Assembly (NCBI GenBank): GCA_946885815.1
Contig: CAMPHE010000063.1
Coordinates: 1 to 8,505, forward strand
Source of the DNA: an uncultured Arenimonas sp.
GTDB taxonomy: Bacteria; Pseudomonadota; Gammaproteobacteria; Xanthomonadales; Xanthomonadaceae
DNA length: 8,505 bases
Direction: 5' to 3'
Part shown: positions 1 to 5,796 of the stretch, piece by piece
Layout: each line of letters starts with the position of its first letter
How positions within the stretch are numbered: position 1 is the first letter of the stretch
Translations under genes and position numbers: made by a program
The notes under the pieces: model-generated
The model's database searches: none
Told to the model about the DNA's origin: nothing
The model's input: only the letters and a program-made list of their open reading frames with translations

Positions 1-284
1 TCTATGTCTACGGCGAGCCCGAGCGGCTCGCGCGGCCGGTGCTGTTCGTGCTCGGTGCGAAGGCGGTCGACGACGACGCATGGAAAGCCTGGCTGCGGAA
101 AATCGCCGCGCCCGCGCCGATGGCCTCGTGGCGCGACGCGTATTCGTCGCAGGCCGGGCTGGCCCGGCGCCACAACACGCGCGCGTTCCTGCTGGCGCTC
201 TACGCCGGCACGCTCGGCAGCGACGACCCGGCGATGCAGGCCTACGCCGCCGCCGTCGCCGAGGTCCTGCGTACGGTCGGCTAG
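1..284 (+). CDS. 3' end of a DUF2785-like protein (5' end outside window)
   Basis: An open frame enters from the left edge (first complete codon at base 3) and stops at TAG 282-284, leaving 93 C-terminal residues. It begins [16 protein letters not shown], continues through a Trp-rich helical part ([15 protein letters not shown]) and has the string [15 protein letters not shown] at about residues 58-72 of the fragment. The [10 protein letters not shown] and [10 protein letters not shown] pieces resemble, from memory, the C-terminus of the uncharacterised DUF2785 family, whose members in this bacterial group are often exported. No catalytic motif is visible and I assign no function. The N-terminus and any signal peptide are lost. 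It converges with the prolyl isomerase gene, the two stop codons sharing one CTAG. The frame is surely coding; the family name is moderately sure. Confidence 0.6.
   Translation, partial: YVYGEPERLARPVLFVLGAKAVDDDAWKAWLRKIAAPAPMASWRDAYSSQAGLARRHNTRAFLLALYAGTLGSDDPAMQAYAAAVAEVLRTVG
281..284. other. CTAG shared by two convergent stop codons
   Basis: TAG at 282-284 ends the DUF2785-like gene on the + strand, and the complement of CTA at 281-283 is the TAG that ends the prolyl isomerase on the - strand. The two coding regions overlap by 2 bp, leaving no space for separate terminators. Both readings are seen directly. Confidence 0.9.
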
Positions 285-1312
285 TCCGCGTCCGGACGCG
301 TGCGGGTGGGCACGGGAACGTTGCAGAGGTCGATGTGGCCGGCGGCGTGCAGGTACCACGCGTCGCTGCGGTTGCGTCGCGATTCGACGAGCGCGGCCCA
401 CGCCCGCGTGTCGGTGCGGAACACCTCGATGGCCTCGCGCTGCGCTGGTGGCACGTCGGCCTCCAGCCGGATCGCGCGGATCGGCGTGCGCAGCGACGGC
501 TCCGTGTAGAAGCCGAGCGGACCCTTGCCGCGCGGCAGCACCGTCAGCAGTTCCATCCCCTGCACGACGCGACCGACGGTGGTGATGTTGCGGTCGAGCT
601 GGCGCGGCGACTGGCCGATCACCACGTAGAGCTCGGCGCCGGTGCTGCTGTCGGCGGCGTCGCCGCGGCCCGCGCCGACGGCGGCATAGCAGTGCGCCGG
701 CCACGCGAGGTTCGCCGCCGGGTCGCGCGCGGCGGGGATCCCGTTCGAGAAACCGACCTGCGGTGCCCAGCCGTCGACATCGGGCAACCGGGTGAACGGC
801 ACCGTGTCGGCCGGCGCGGTGAACTCGACCGGCACGTTCTCCCGCACGCCGGCCGGGAAAGGTTTGGCCTGCGCCGGATCCTCGGCCGGGTCGCCCCACT
901 GCACGACGAAGTTCTCGTGCACGCGATTGATGCTCAGGCCGTCCCACCAGTGGCCGCGCGCCAGCGCGCGGATGTTGGCGACGTGCACCGGCGCGAACTG
1001 CGGCGCCAGTTCGATCACGACGCGACCGCTGTCGAGTTCGAGGTAGAGGGTGTTCTCGGGATCGAGCGGCCGCCAGTCGGCGGCGGTCGACGCGTCCAGG
1101 ACCTCCTGCATCGTCCGGCCCTTGGCAGCCGGGGCCGGCACCGGCTTGGGCATCGGCGTCGCGTCGTCGACCGGCGCGACCGGTTCGTCGGCCTTGGGCG
1201 CGTCGGACGGATGGCCCGGTGCGGTCTGGGCACGCGCCGGCGGCGCGACGGAAGCCAGCAGGGCAGCGGCGAGCGCGAAGGGCAGCGCGGTGGACAGCGT
1301 TCGGTTCGACAT
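281..1312 (-). CDS. Secreted cyclophilin-type peptidyl-prolyl cis-trans isomerase
   Basis: 343 aa. Cyclophilins catalyse cis-trans isomerisation of Xaa-Pro bonds during protein folding. Residues 1-28 form a signal peptide (MSNR n-region, Ala/Leu-rich core, cleavage likely after ARA28), so the protein should act in the periplasm. An Ala/Pro-rich linker (29-65) follows, then the cyclophilin fold from about 87. INRV (128-131) carries R130, matching the catalytic Arg of [12 protein letters not shown] (135-142) matches FMIQGGDP, and [14 protein letters not shown] (241-254) matches the HVVFGRV..GM strand. The usual SQFFI is replaced by GAELYVVI (225-232), so a conserved Gln is Glu. About 70 residues between the motifs and about 60 after the domain exceed a minimal cyclophilin. 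I chose ATG 1312 over ATG 1345 because it starts directly at the signal peptide and has GGAG about 10 nt upstream. The gene lies 60 bp downstream of srkA and is probably co-transcribed with it. Confidence 0.88.
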   Translation of the reverse strand: MSNRTLSTALPFALAAALLASVAPPARAQTAPGHPSDAPKADEPVAPVDDATPMPKPVPAPAAKGRTMQEVLDASTAADWRPLDPENTLYLELDSGRVVIELAPQFAPVHVANIRALARGHWWDGLSINRVHENFVVQWGDPAEDPAQAKPFPAGVRENVPVEFTAPADTVPFTRLPDVDGWAPQVGFSNGIPAARDPAANLAWPAHCYAAVGAGRGDAADSSTGAELYVVIGQSPRQLDRNITTVGRVVQGMELLTVLPRGKGPLGFYTEPSLRTPIRAIRLEADVPPAQREAIEVFRTDTRAWAALVESRRNRSDAWYLHAAGHIDLCNVPVPTRTRPDAD

Positions 1313-1372
1313 GACAGGGGCTCCGCGGGACGATGCCGCGAACATAGCGCAATCGCGCCGACCGCCGCGTGC

Positions 1373-2380
1373 TCAGCCGCGTGCGGGCACCACCACCGGT
1401 TCGTCCATCGCCGCCAGCTGTTCCTGCATCTGCGCGATCACCGATTCCCAGTAGCGGCGCTCCTCGAACATCGGAAACGCCGCGGGGAAGGCCGGGTCGT
1501 CCCAGCGCCGCGCGACCCAGCCGTTGAAGTGCAGCAGCCGCAGCGCGCGCAGCGGTTCGACGAGCGCGAGTTCGCGGCGGTCGAACGCGCGGAACGTCTC
1601 GTAGCCCTCCAGCAGCCAGCGCCACGGGCGCGCGCTGTCCTCGCGTCGGCCGGCGAGCATCCACAGGTCCTGCACCGCCGGGCCGGCGAGGCAGTCGTCG
1701 AGGTCGACGAAGTGCGCGTGGTCGTCGCGCCACAGGATGTTGCCGGGATGGCAGTCGCCGTGGATCCGCAGCCGGTGCAGGCCGGGCGTCGCGTCGAAGC
1801 GCGCTTCGATCGCATCCAGCAGCGCGTCGGCGAGGGTCTCGAAATTGTCCTCGATGTCGTCGGGCAGCCAGGCGTGCTCGAGCAGGAAATCGACCGGGTC
1901 GTGGCCGTGCGTGTCGACGTCGAGCGTGCCGCGATGCAGGAACGCGCGCGCGTCGCCGACCGCGTGCATCCGCCCGAGCACGCGGCCGAGATGGCGCAGC
2001 ACGTCGCGGTCGCCGGGCTCGGGCGCATGCCCGCCGCGCAGCGGGAACAGCGCGAACCGGTGGATCCCGTGGTGGTGAAGCGTGTGCCCGTGCAGGCGCA
2101 GCGGCGGGACGAAGGGCAGGTCGGCGGCGACGAGTTCCCCGGCGAACGCGTGTTCCTCGGCGACGGCGGCGTCGGACCAGCGGTGGGGGCGATAGAACTT
2201 GGCGACGACGGCGGTGGGCACCCCATCCCCAGGTTGCGATTCGAGGCCGATGCGGTAGACGCGGTTCTCGTAGCTGTTGAGCGCGAGCACGCGGCCGTCG
2301 GCGTGCAGCCCGGTGGATTCGACCGCGGCCAGGATGCGGTCGGGGTCGAGGTCGGCGTACGGCGCGTCGGCGCCGCTCAC
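1373..2380 (-). CDS. srkA: SrkA/YihE-type stress response Ser/Thr kinase
   Basis: 335 aa, close to E. coli SrkA (328 aa). SrkA is a cytoplasmic aminoglycoside-phosphotransferase-fold Ser/Thr kinase linked to envelope (Cpx) stress and to protection from stress-induced death. Family features are clear: NSYENRVYRI (35-44) in the glycine-rich region; AKFYRP with the ATP-binding Lys K61; catalytic loop HGDCHPGNILW (207-217) with D209 and N214; FVDLDD (224-229) with the metal-binding D226; then GPAVQDLWML and a C-terminal EPLRALRLLHFNGWVARRW helix. The start is GTG 2380-2378, whose last bases form the TGA stop of the upstream methyltransferase (GTGA overlap). Further upstream there is no homology to the family, so this start is well supported. 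It is likely translationally coupled. A periplasmic prolyl isomerase gene lies downstream; in E. coli the downstream gene is dsbA, another envelope folding factor. Confidence 0.93.
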   Translation of the reverse strand: MSGADAPYADLDPDRILAAVESTGLHADGRVLALNSYENRVYRIGLESQPGDGVPTAVVAKFYRPHRWSDAAVAEEHAFAGELVAADLPFVPPLRLHGHTLHHHGIHRFALFPLRGGHAPEPGDRDVLRHLGRVLGRMHAVGDARAFLHRGTLDVDTHGHDPVDFLLEHAWLPDDIEDNFETLADALLDAIEARFDATPGLHRLRIHGDCHPGNILWRDDHAHFVDLDDCLAGPAVQDLWMLAGRREDSARPWRWLLEGYETFRAFDRRELALVEPLRALRLLHFNGWVARRWDDPAFPAAFPMFEERRYWESVIAQMQEQLAAMDEPVVVPARG

Positions 2381-2970
2381 TTCGGCAACTCGAGGGCCGT
2401 CGCGGTGGCGGCGACGTGCACCGCCAGATAGGTATGCGGGCCGGCCGGCACGAAACCGGCCCTGTCGAATTCGCGCCGGTACCACGCGGCAGGCCGACGC
2501 CGCAGGTCCTGCAGGTCGCCGACCACGTCGTCGTCGGCGGTGAACGTCTCGAGATAGGCGACGCCGTCGCACAGCCGCTCGAATTCGCGCACGCCCGCGC
2601 GCAGTTCGGCGTCGGCGAGGTAGTGCATCACATCCGAACAGACGAGCAGGTCGAACGGCGACGCCGGCTGCAGCGCCGCCAGATCCCCGAACGGGAGGAA
2701 CTGCAGATTGCGCCGCGCGCCGTAGCGGGCGATCGCGTACTCGCTCGAATCGACGCCGAGATAGCGCAGCTTCGGCCGCAGCTCCAGCAGCGGCGCGCGC
2801 CACGCGCCTTCACCGCAACCGACATCCAGCACCGATCGCAGCGGCCGCCCGAGAAAATACTCGGCGATCGCGACCGCCATCGCGACCTTGCGCTGCAAGG
2901 CCGCCGGACTGCCCATGCCACGGCGGCGATACCAGGTGTCGAAGTAGTCGGCGTCGTAGCGCTTCGGCAT
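2377..2970 (-). CDS. Small class I SAM-dependent methyltransferase, substrate unknown
   Basis: 197 aa, a single Rossmann-type domain with little else. Motif I is VLDVGCGEG (47-55). The acidic residue after strand 2 is D74 in YLGVDSSEYAI, as expected for binding the SAM ribose. The strand-4 motif is FDLLVCSDVMHYL (106-118). The last part (FDRAGFVPAGPHTYLAVHV) resembles the C-terminal strands of the fold. These features support a methyltransferase acting on a small molecule or protein but do not identify the substrate. ATG 2970 gives the common MPKxYDAxYFDxWYR opening; no Shine-Dalgarno is visible upstream (gctctctgc), which is odd. A heptad inverted repeat begins only 9 bp upstream. The stop overlaps the srkA start by 4 bp, so this protein and the kinase are probably made together, which may hint at a common stress role (inference). 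Confidence 0.88.
   Translation of the reverse strand: MPKRYDADYFDTWYRRRGMGSPAALQRKVAMAVAIAEYFLGRPLRSVLDVGCGEGAWRAPLLELRPKLRYLGVDSSEYAIARYGARRNLQFLPFGDLAALQPASPFDLLVCSDVMHYLADAELRAGVREFERLCDGVAYLETFTADDDVVGDLQDLRRRPAAWYRREFDRAGFVPAGPHTYLAVHVAATATALELPK
2378..2380 (-). promoter_or_regulatory. GTG start of srkA inside a GTGA stop/start overlap
   Basis: On the - strand the methyltransferase ends TTG CCG AAG TGA while the kinase begins GTG AGC GGC, sharing GTGA. This junction is typical of translational coupling by re-initiating ribosomes and fixes the kinase start although it is not ATG. Confidence 0.8.
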
Positions 2971-2979
2971 GCAGAGAGC

Positions 2980-3065
2980 GGATATGGGATATGGGATGGG
3001 CGTGGTAGTGAAAGCCCGCCGACGGCGCGGCGATCTTCATCACATACATCCCATATCCTATATCC
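2980..3065. repeat. Inverted repeat of GGGATAT heptads between ygiD and the methyltransferase
   Basis: The left arm at 2980-2998 reads GGATATGGGATATGGGATG. The right arm at 3047-3065, read on the - strand, is GGATATAGGATATGGGATG. The 19-bp arms differ at one position and flank 48 bp. Each arm is about three tandem copies of the heptad GGGATAT. The inner sequence also pairs imperfectly (GTGGTAGTGAAAG against GTGATGAAG on the other strand), so the whole 86 bp can fold as a long interrupted stem. The right arm includes the last codons and the TAG stop (3060-3058) of ygiD; the left arm ends 9 bp before the methyltransferase ATG. It could act as a terminator or processing site, or be a copy of a dispersed intergenic repeat. 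There is no T-tract, so a classical intrinsic terminator is not supported. Confidence 0.8.
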
Positions 3066-3852
3066 CGCTCCCCAGCACCACGCTCCGCATCGACATCGAC
3101 CCCCGCACTTCCGCGTTGAGGAACGCCACCTCGTCGTCCTCGCGCTGCAGCGCCAGCACGTACAGCAGCGGCAGATAATGTTCCGGCGTCGGGATCGCGA
3201 GCAGCGCGTCTGGGCCCAGGGTTTCCCAGCCCAGCAGGCCTTCGTGGTGGCCTTCGAGGATGCGATCGGCGATGTCTTCGTCGAAGCGCGCGGCCCAGTC
3301 GTAGGGTTCGGTCATCGCCGGCCGCCACAGCCGCAGGTTGTGCACGATGTTGCCGCTGCCGACCACCAGCACGCCTTCGTCGCGCAGCGGCCGCAGCTGC
3401 GCCGCGAGGTCGTAGTGCCACGCGCCCGGGTGCAGCGTCGACAGGCTCAATTGCGCCACGGGGATGTCGGCGTCGGGGAACATCGGCTGCAGCACGCCCC
3501 ACGCGCCGTGGTCGAGGCCGCGATGCGAGTCGAGATGCACGCGCGTTCCGGTCACGAGCTCGGCGACGCGATGCGCGAGCGCGGGCGCGCCCGGCGCCTT
3601 GTAGCGCACGTCGAACAGCGCCTTCGGAAAGCCGTGGAAATCGTGGATGGTTTCGTGCCGGTCGCCGGAGGAGACGTACACGCCCTGCGTCTCCCAGTGC
3701 GCCGAGATGCAGAGGATCGCCTCCGGCTTCGGGAGCCGCCGGCCCAGGGACTGCCAGGTCCGCCGCCAGTCGTTGTCCTCGATCGCGTTCATCGGCGACC
3801 CGTGCCCGACGAACAGGACGGGCATCGGGGCGGTGCTGGACGCGGCGGTCAT
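3058..3852 (-). CDS. ygiD: YgiD/LigB-type extradiol ring-cleavage dioxygenase (4,5-DOPA dioxygenase family)
   Basis: 264 aa, against about 262 for E. coli YgiD, which opens the ring of DOPA between carbons 4 and 5 using oxygen. It is a cytoplasmic metalloenzyme of the class III extradiol dioxygenase (LigB) superfamily. The metal-ligand histidines are recognisable: H17 in VGHGSPMNA, H52 in SAHWE, H171 in GSGNIVHNL and H225 in PTPEHYLPLLY. H115 in LDHGAWGVL is the likely catalytic acid/base. The domain fills the whole protein, with no signal peptide. I chose ATG 3852 because the family alignment starts at PVLFVGHGSP (residue 11 on) and GGAA lies about 8 nt upstream; the frame upstream is Arg-rich non-homologous sequence. 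The physiological substrate in bacteria is not settled. The gene is divergent from padR across a 178-bp gap, so PadR might also affect it (inference). Confidence 0.92.
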   Translation of the reverse strand: MTAASSTAPMPVLFVGHGSPMNAIEDNDWRRTWQSLGRRLPKPEAILCISAHWETQGVYVSSGDRHETIHDFHGFPKALFDVRYKAPGAPALAHRVAELVTGTRVHLDSHRGLDHGAWGVLQPMFPDADIPVAQLSLSTLHPGAWHYDLAAQLRPLRDEGVLVVGSGNIVHNLRLWRPAMTEPYDWAARFDEDIADRILEGHHEGLLGWETLGPDALLAIPTPEHYLPLLYVLALQREDDEVAFLNAEVRGSMSMRSVVLGSGI

Positions 3853-4030
3853 CGCGGACGTTCCGGGCGTGGGGTGACGACCGAACCTTAGCCGAAGCCG
3901 CTCCGGATGCAAGCCGCGGTCCCGGCCGCGCCGCCATGACTTGCGGCACTGCGGGCGCCCGGCCGGGCTGGCTAGTATCAACTTCACGATAACGACGACC
4001 TCGGCCTATGCGGCCCACGAGGACAGCCCG
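3853..4030. promoter_or_regulatory. Divergent promoter region between ygiD and padR
   Basis: This 178-bp spacer between two outward-facing starts must carry promoters for both genes. Its + strand right half has an AT-richer patch, GCTAGTATCAACTTCACGAT (3971-3990), in otherwise very GC-rich DNA. TAGTAT at 3973-3978 is a possible -10 for padR, without a well-spaced -35. GAGGA at 4019-4023, 7 nt before ATG 4031, is a good ribosome binding site. For ygiD, TAAGGT on the - strand (3890-3885) with TTGCAT (3912-3907) at 16-bp spacing is only a weak candidate. Confidence 0.45.
3976..3991. promoter_or_regulatory. Candidate PadR operator, TATC-N8-GATA
   Basis: TATC (3976-3979) and GATA (3988-3991) form an inverted repeat with an 8-bp spacer. 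PadR proteins classically bind dyads of similar geometry (ATGT-N8-ACAT) and often regulate their own gene. The site overlaps the possible -10 and lies 39 bp before the padR ATG, where binding could block transcription. The half-sites are only 4 bp, so the repeat could be chance; location and spacing are the main support. Confidence 0.4.
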
Positions 4031-4396
4031 ATGACCGACACCGAACCGCATCTGAAGAAATTCCAGAAGGAGCTGAGCGCCGGCACCGTGTCGCTGGTGC
4101 TGCTGGCGGTCCTGCGGCAGTCCGACGAGCCCCTGTACGGCTACCAGATCGCCAAACGTCTGGAGCAGACCGGAGACCCGCTGCTCGGTGGCAAGCAGAG
4201 CGCGCTGTACCCGGTGCTGCGCAATCTCAGCGCGTCGGGGTTGGCCGAAAGCCATGTGGAGCCCTCGGTCACCGGCCCGCCGCGCCGCTACTACCGGATC
4301 ACGCCGCTCGGGCGCGAGGTGCTGGCCGAGTGGACCGCCAGCTGGAACACCACCCGCGACTCCGTCGACTCCGTGCTGCAAGGACAACTGCCATGA
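4031..4396 (+). CDS. PadR-family transcriptional regulator
   Basis: 121 aa, the usual size of a compact PadR protein: one winged helix-turn-helix plus a C-terminal dimerisation helix. The helix-turn-helix spans about residues 20-75: LVLLAVLRQSDEPLYGYQIA (23-42), then the recognition region QSALYPVLRNLSASGLAE (56-73). The wing carries PPRRYYRITPLGREVL (83-98), the characteristic PadR signature. A short helix (99-120, EWTASWNTTRDSVDSVL) follows. I start at ATG 4031, not in the longer upstream frame, because GAGGA sits 7 nt before it and homology starts just after. Its stop overlaps the next ATG (ATGA), so it is co-translated with the HAAS/Sensor membrane protein. PadR genes next to HAAS proteins are a recurring arrangement. 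The ligand or signal is unknown; autoregulation through 3976-3991 is inferred. Confidence 0.92.
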   Translation: MTDTEPHLKKFQKELSAGTVSLVLLAVLRQSDEPLYGYQIAKRLEQTGDPLLGGKQSALYPVLRNLSASGLAESHVEPSVTGPPRRYYRITPLGREVLAEWTASWNTTRDSVDSVLQGQLP

Positions 4397-5322
4397 ACTC
4401 CGCCGCCCCGAATCCCGTGCCGTCCACGATCGCCGACTACCTGTCGCTGCTGCAGGCCGAACTGCGCGGCGCCGACCCCGCGCTCGTGCAGGACGCGCTG
4501 TACGACGCCGAGGAATACCTGCGCTCCGAACTCGGCGAAAACCCCGACGAAGGCGAAGCGGCGATGCTCGCGCGCGTCGCGACGAGCTACGGTGCGCCCG
4601 ACGAGGTCGCCGACATCTACCGCACGACCGAAGTCCAGGTCAGCAACGCGCTGCGCTCGCCGCCGCCGCCACCGCGGCGCAGCGCGCTCGGCCGGTTCTT
4701 CGGCGTCGCCATCGACGTCCGGGCGTGGACGGCGATCTTCTACATGCTGCTGTCCCTCGCGACCGGCATCGTGTACTTCACCGTCGTCGTCACCGGGCTG
4801 AGCCTGTCGGCAGGCATGGCGGTCCTGATCATCGGCATCCCGGTCGCGGTGCTGTTCGTCGGCCTGGTGCGCGCGCTGGCGCTGGTCGAGGGCCGGCTCG
4901 TGGAAGTGATGCTCGGCGAGCGCATGCCGCGCCGGCCGCTGTATGCCGAACGCGGCAAGCCCTGGCTGACGCGCATCGGCATGATGTTCACCGATCCGCG
5001 CACGTGGTCGACGATGCTCTACCAGGTGCTGATGCTGCCGCTGGGCATCGCCTACTTCACCGCGGTGGTGACGCTGATGTCCACGTCGCTGGGGTTCGCG
5101 GTCGGCGGTTTCGCGCTGCTGCTCGACCGGCTCGGCGTGCCGCTCGTCGACGTCGACTGGTACATCGGCGGCATTCCGGGGCTGTGGGAGATCCCGGCAT
5201 CGATCCTGGTGTGCGCGCTCGGCGTGCTCGGCGTATTCCTGACCCTGCACCTCGCGCGCGGCGTCGGCGTGGTGCACGCCGGCATCGCCAAGCACCTGCT
5301 GGTGAAGAGCGCCTCGCGCTAG
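4393..5322 (+). CDS. HAAS domain plus Sensor-domain polytopic membrane protein
   Basis: 309 aa. Residues 11-88 form a soluble helical HAAS/DUF1700-like domain: TIADYLSLLQAELRG, then ALYDAEEYLRSEL, then VATSYGAPDEVADIYRTTE. A Pro-rich hinge (90-94) follows. Then comes a membrane part resembling the putative Sensor domain (PF13796): helices at about 114-135, 139-163, 208-230, 232-246 and 266-288. Two related segments, WTAIFYMLLSLATGIVYFTV and WSTMLYQVLMLPLGIAYFTA, begin the two halves, suggesting an internal duplication. There is no kinase, HATPase or enzymatic motif. ATG 4393 overlaps the padR stop by 4 bp and AAGGA lies 8 nt upstream. HAAS proteins occur beside PadR regulators and are thought to pass a membrane signal; this one is the likely partner or target of the preceding PadR (inference). 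The function remains unknown. Confidence 0.85.
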   Translation: MNSAAPNPVPSTIADYLSLLQAELRGADPALVQDALYDAEEYLRSELGENPDEGEAAMLARVATSYGAPDEVADIYRTTEVQVSNALRSPPPPPRRSALGRFFGVAIDVRAWTAIFYMLLSLATGIVYFTVVVTGLSLSAGMAVLIIGIPVAVLFVGLVRALALVEGRLVEVMLGERMPRRPLYAERGKPWLTRIGMMFTDPRTWSTMLYQVLMLPLGIAYFTAVVTLMSTSLGFAVGGFALLLDRLGVPLVDVDWYIGGIPGLWEIPASILVCALGVLGVFLTLHLARGVGVVHAGIAKHLLVKSASR

Positions 5323-5330
5323 GCGAGGCG
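5310..5330. terminator. Perfect 8-bp hairpin over shared CTAG stop; possible bidirectional terminator
   Basis: CGCCTCGC (5310-5317) and GCGAGGCG (5323-5330) pair perfectly around a GCTAG loop. The loop holds both stop codons: TAG 5320-5322 of the HAAS gene and, on the - strand, TAG 5321-5319 of the MAPEG gene. A symmetric stem between convergent genes could end or stabilise both transcripts. Neither side has a T-tract, so Rho-independent termination is uncertain. Confidence 0.5.
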
Positions 5331-5705
5331 GGCGACGATGCCCCACAGCGCGAGCGCGACCAGCGCCAGCGTCGCCAGCGACGACACGGCGAAACCGATC
5401 GTGCGGTTCTTCGCCGGGTCGGCATAGGTCACCGCATAGAGGATCCGCGCGACGAGCCAGAGGGCGCCGAGCGCGGCGGCCCACACCGGATCGGCGAACA
5501 TGCCGGCGGTCCAGAGCGCCGGCAGCATCATCAGGGCGGCTTCGTTGGTATTGGCCTGGGCGCGGAACACGCGCTCGAAGCGCTCGTGCCCGGTCGTCGC
5601 CGGCGCGCGCACGCCGTAGCGGCCGCGGGCGCGGCCGACGACGATCGACATCGCGGCGAGGAGCAGGACGGTCGCGACGGTGACGAGGCCGATCAGCGGG
5701 TGCAT
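5319..5705 (-). CDS. MAPEG-family membrane protein
   Basis: 128 aa with four predicted membrane helices (about 3-22, 55-71, 74-92 and 104-125), the standard architecture of MAPEG proteins (membrane-associated proteins in eicosanoid and glutathione metabolism). The signature lies between helices 1 and 2: ERFERVFRAQANTNEAALMM (41-60), with the conserved Arg, Asn and Glu of the family. A second family trait is RILYAVTYADPAKNRTIGF (87-105) after helix 3. Eukaryotic members are microsomal glutathione transferases; the activity of bacterial members is mostly unknown, so I do not assign a reaction. The start is ATG 5705, with GGAG six nt upstream, directly before the first helix. It converges with the HAAS gene (shared CTAG stop) and diverges from the DUF1415 gene over 91 bp. 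Confidence 0.87.
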   Translation of the reverse strand: MHPLIGLVTVATVLLLAAMSIVVGRARGRYGVRAPATTGHERFERVFRAQANTNEAALMMLPALWTAGMFADPVWAAALGALWLVARILYAVTYADPAKNRTIGFAVSSLATLALVALALWGIVARLA

Positions 5706-5796
5706 GGGGAACTCCGGCGGGAAGGCAGCCGGCATCGTACGGGCGGGCGTGGCATCCTGTCGCCCCGCTCGCCGCGGTACGCCGCGTGGAGGCCCC
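5706..5796. promoter_or_regulatory. Divergent spacer between MAPEG and DUF1415 genes
   Basis: These 91 bp lie between two outward starts and should hold promoters in both directions. I can point only to the ribosome binding sites: GGAG before the MAPEG ATG (- strand) and GGAGG at 5788-5792, 4 nt before the DUF1415 ATG. A 5-bp stem (CGCGG 5773-5777, CCGCG 5782-5786) sits directly before that GGAGG. No convincing -10/-35 pair is visible. Confidence 0.35.

Noticed and set aside
287..300. Perfect 14-bp palindrome CGCGTCCGGACGCG after the CTAG at 281-284, considered as a terminator
   Set aside because: It has no loop beyond the central bases, no T-tract, and lies within the isomerase coding end (TRTRPDAD); short GC palindromes are common at this composition.
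1313..1345. Upstream ATG 1345 as start of the prolyl isomerase
   Set aside because: It would put 11 residues before an otherwise normal signal peptide; ATG 1312 has a ribosome binding site and the proper n-region.
80..2431. Very long open frame (783 codons) on the + strand opposite the prolyl isomerase, kinase and part of the methyltransferase
   Set aside because: It is Arg/Val/Gly-rich with no recognisable domain and lies antisense to three well-supported genes. Long antisense frames are expected at about 70% GC.
3885..3912. TTGCAT-N16-TAAGGT on the - strand as ygiD promoter
   Set aside because: Only about half the positions match consensus; reported as a weak possibility inside the divergent region entry, not as a promoter call.
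5773..5786. CGCGG-TACG-CCGCG mini-hairpin before the DUF1415 ribosome binding site, considered as a riboswitch or thermosensor
   Set aside because: A 5-bp stem not pairing with GGAGG is too little to claim RNA regulation.
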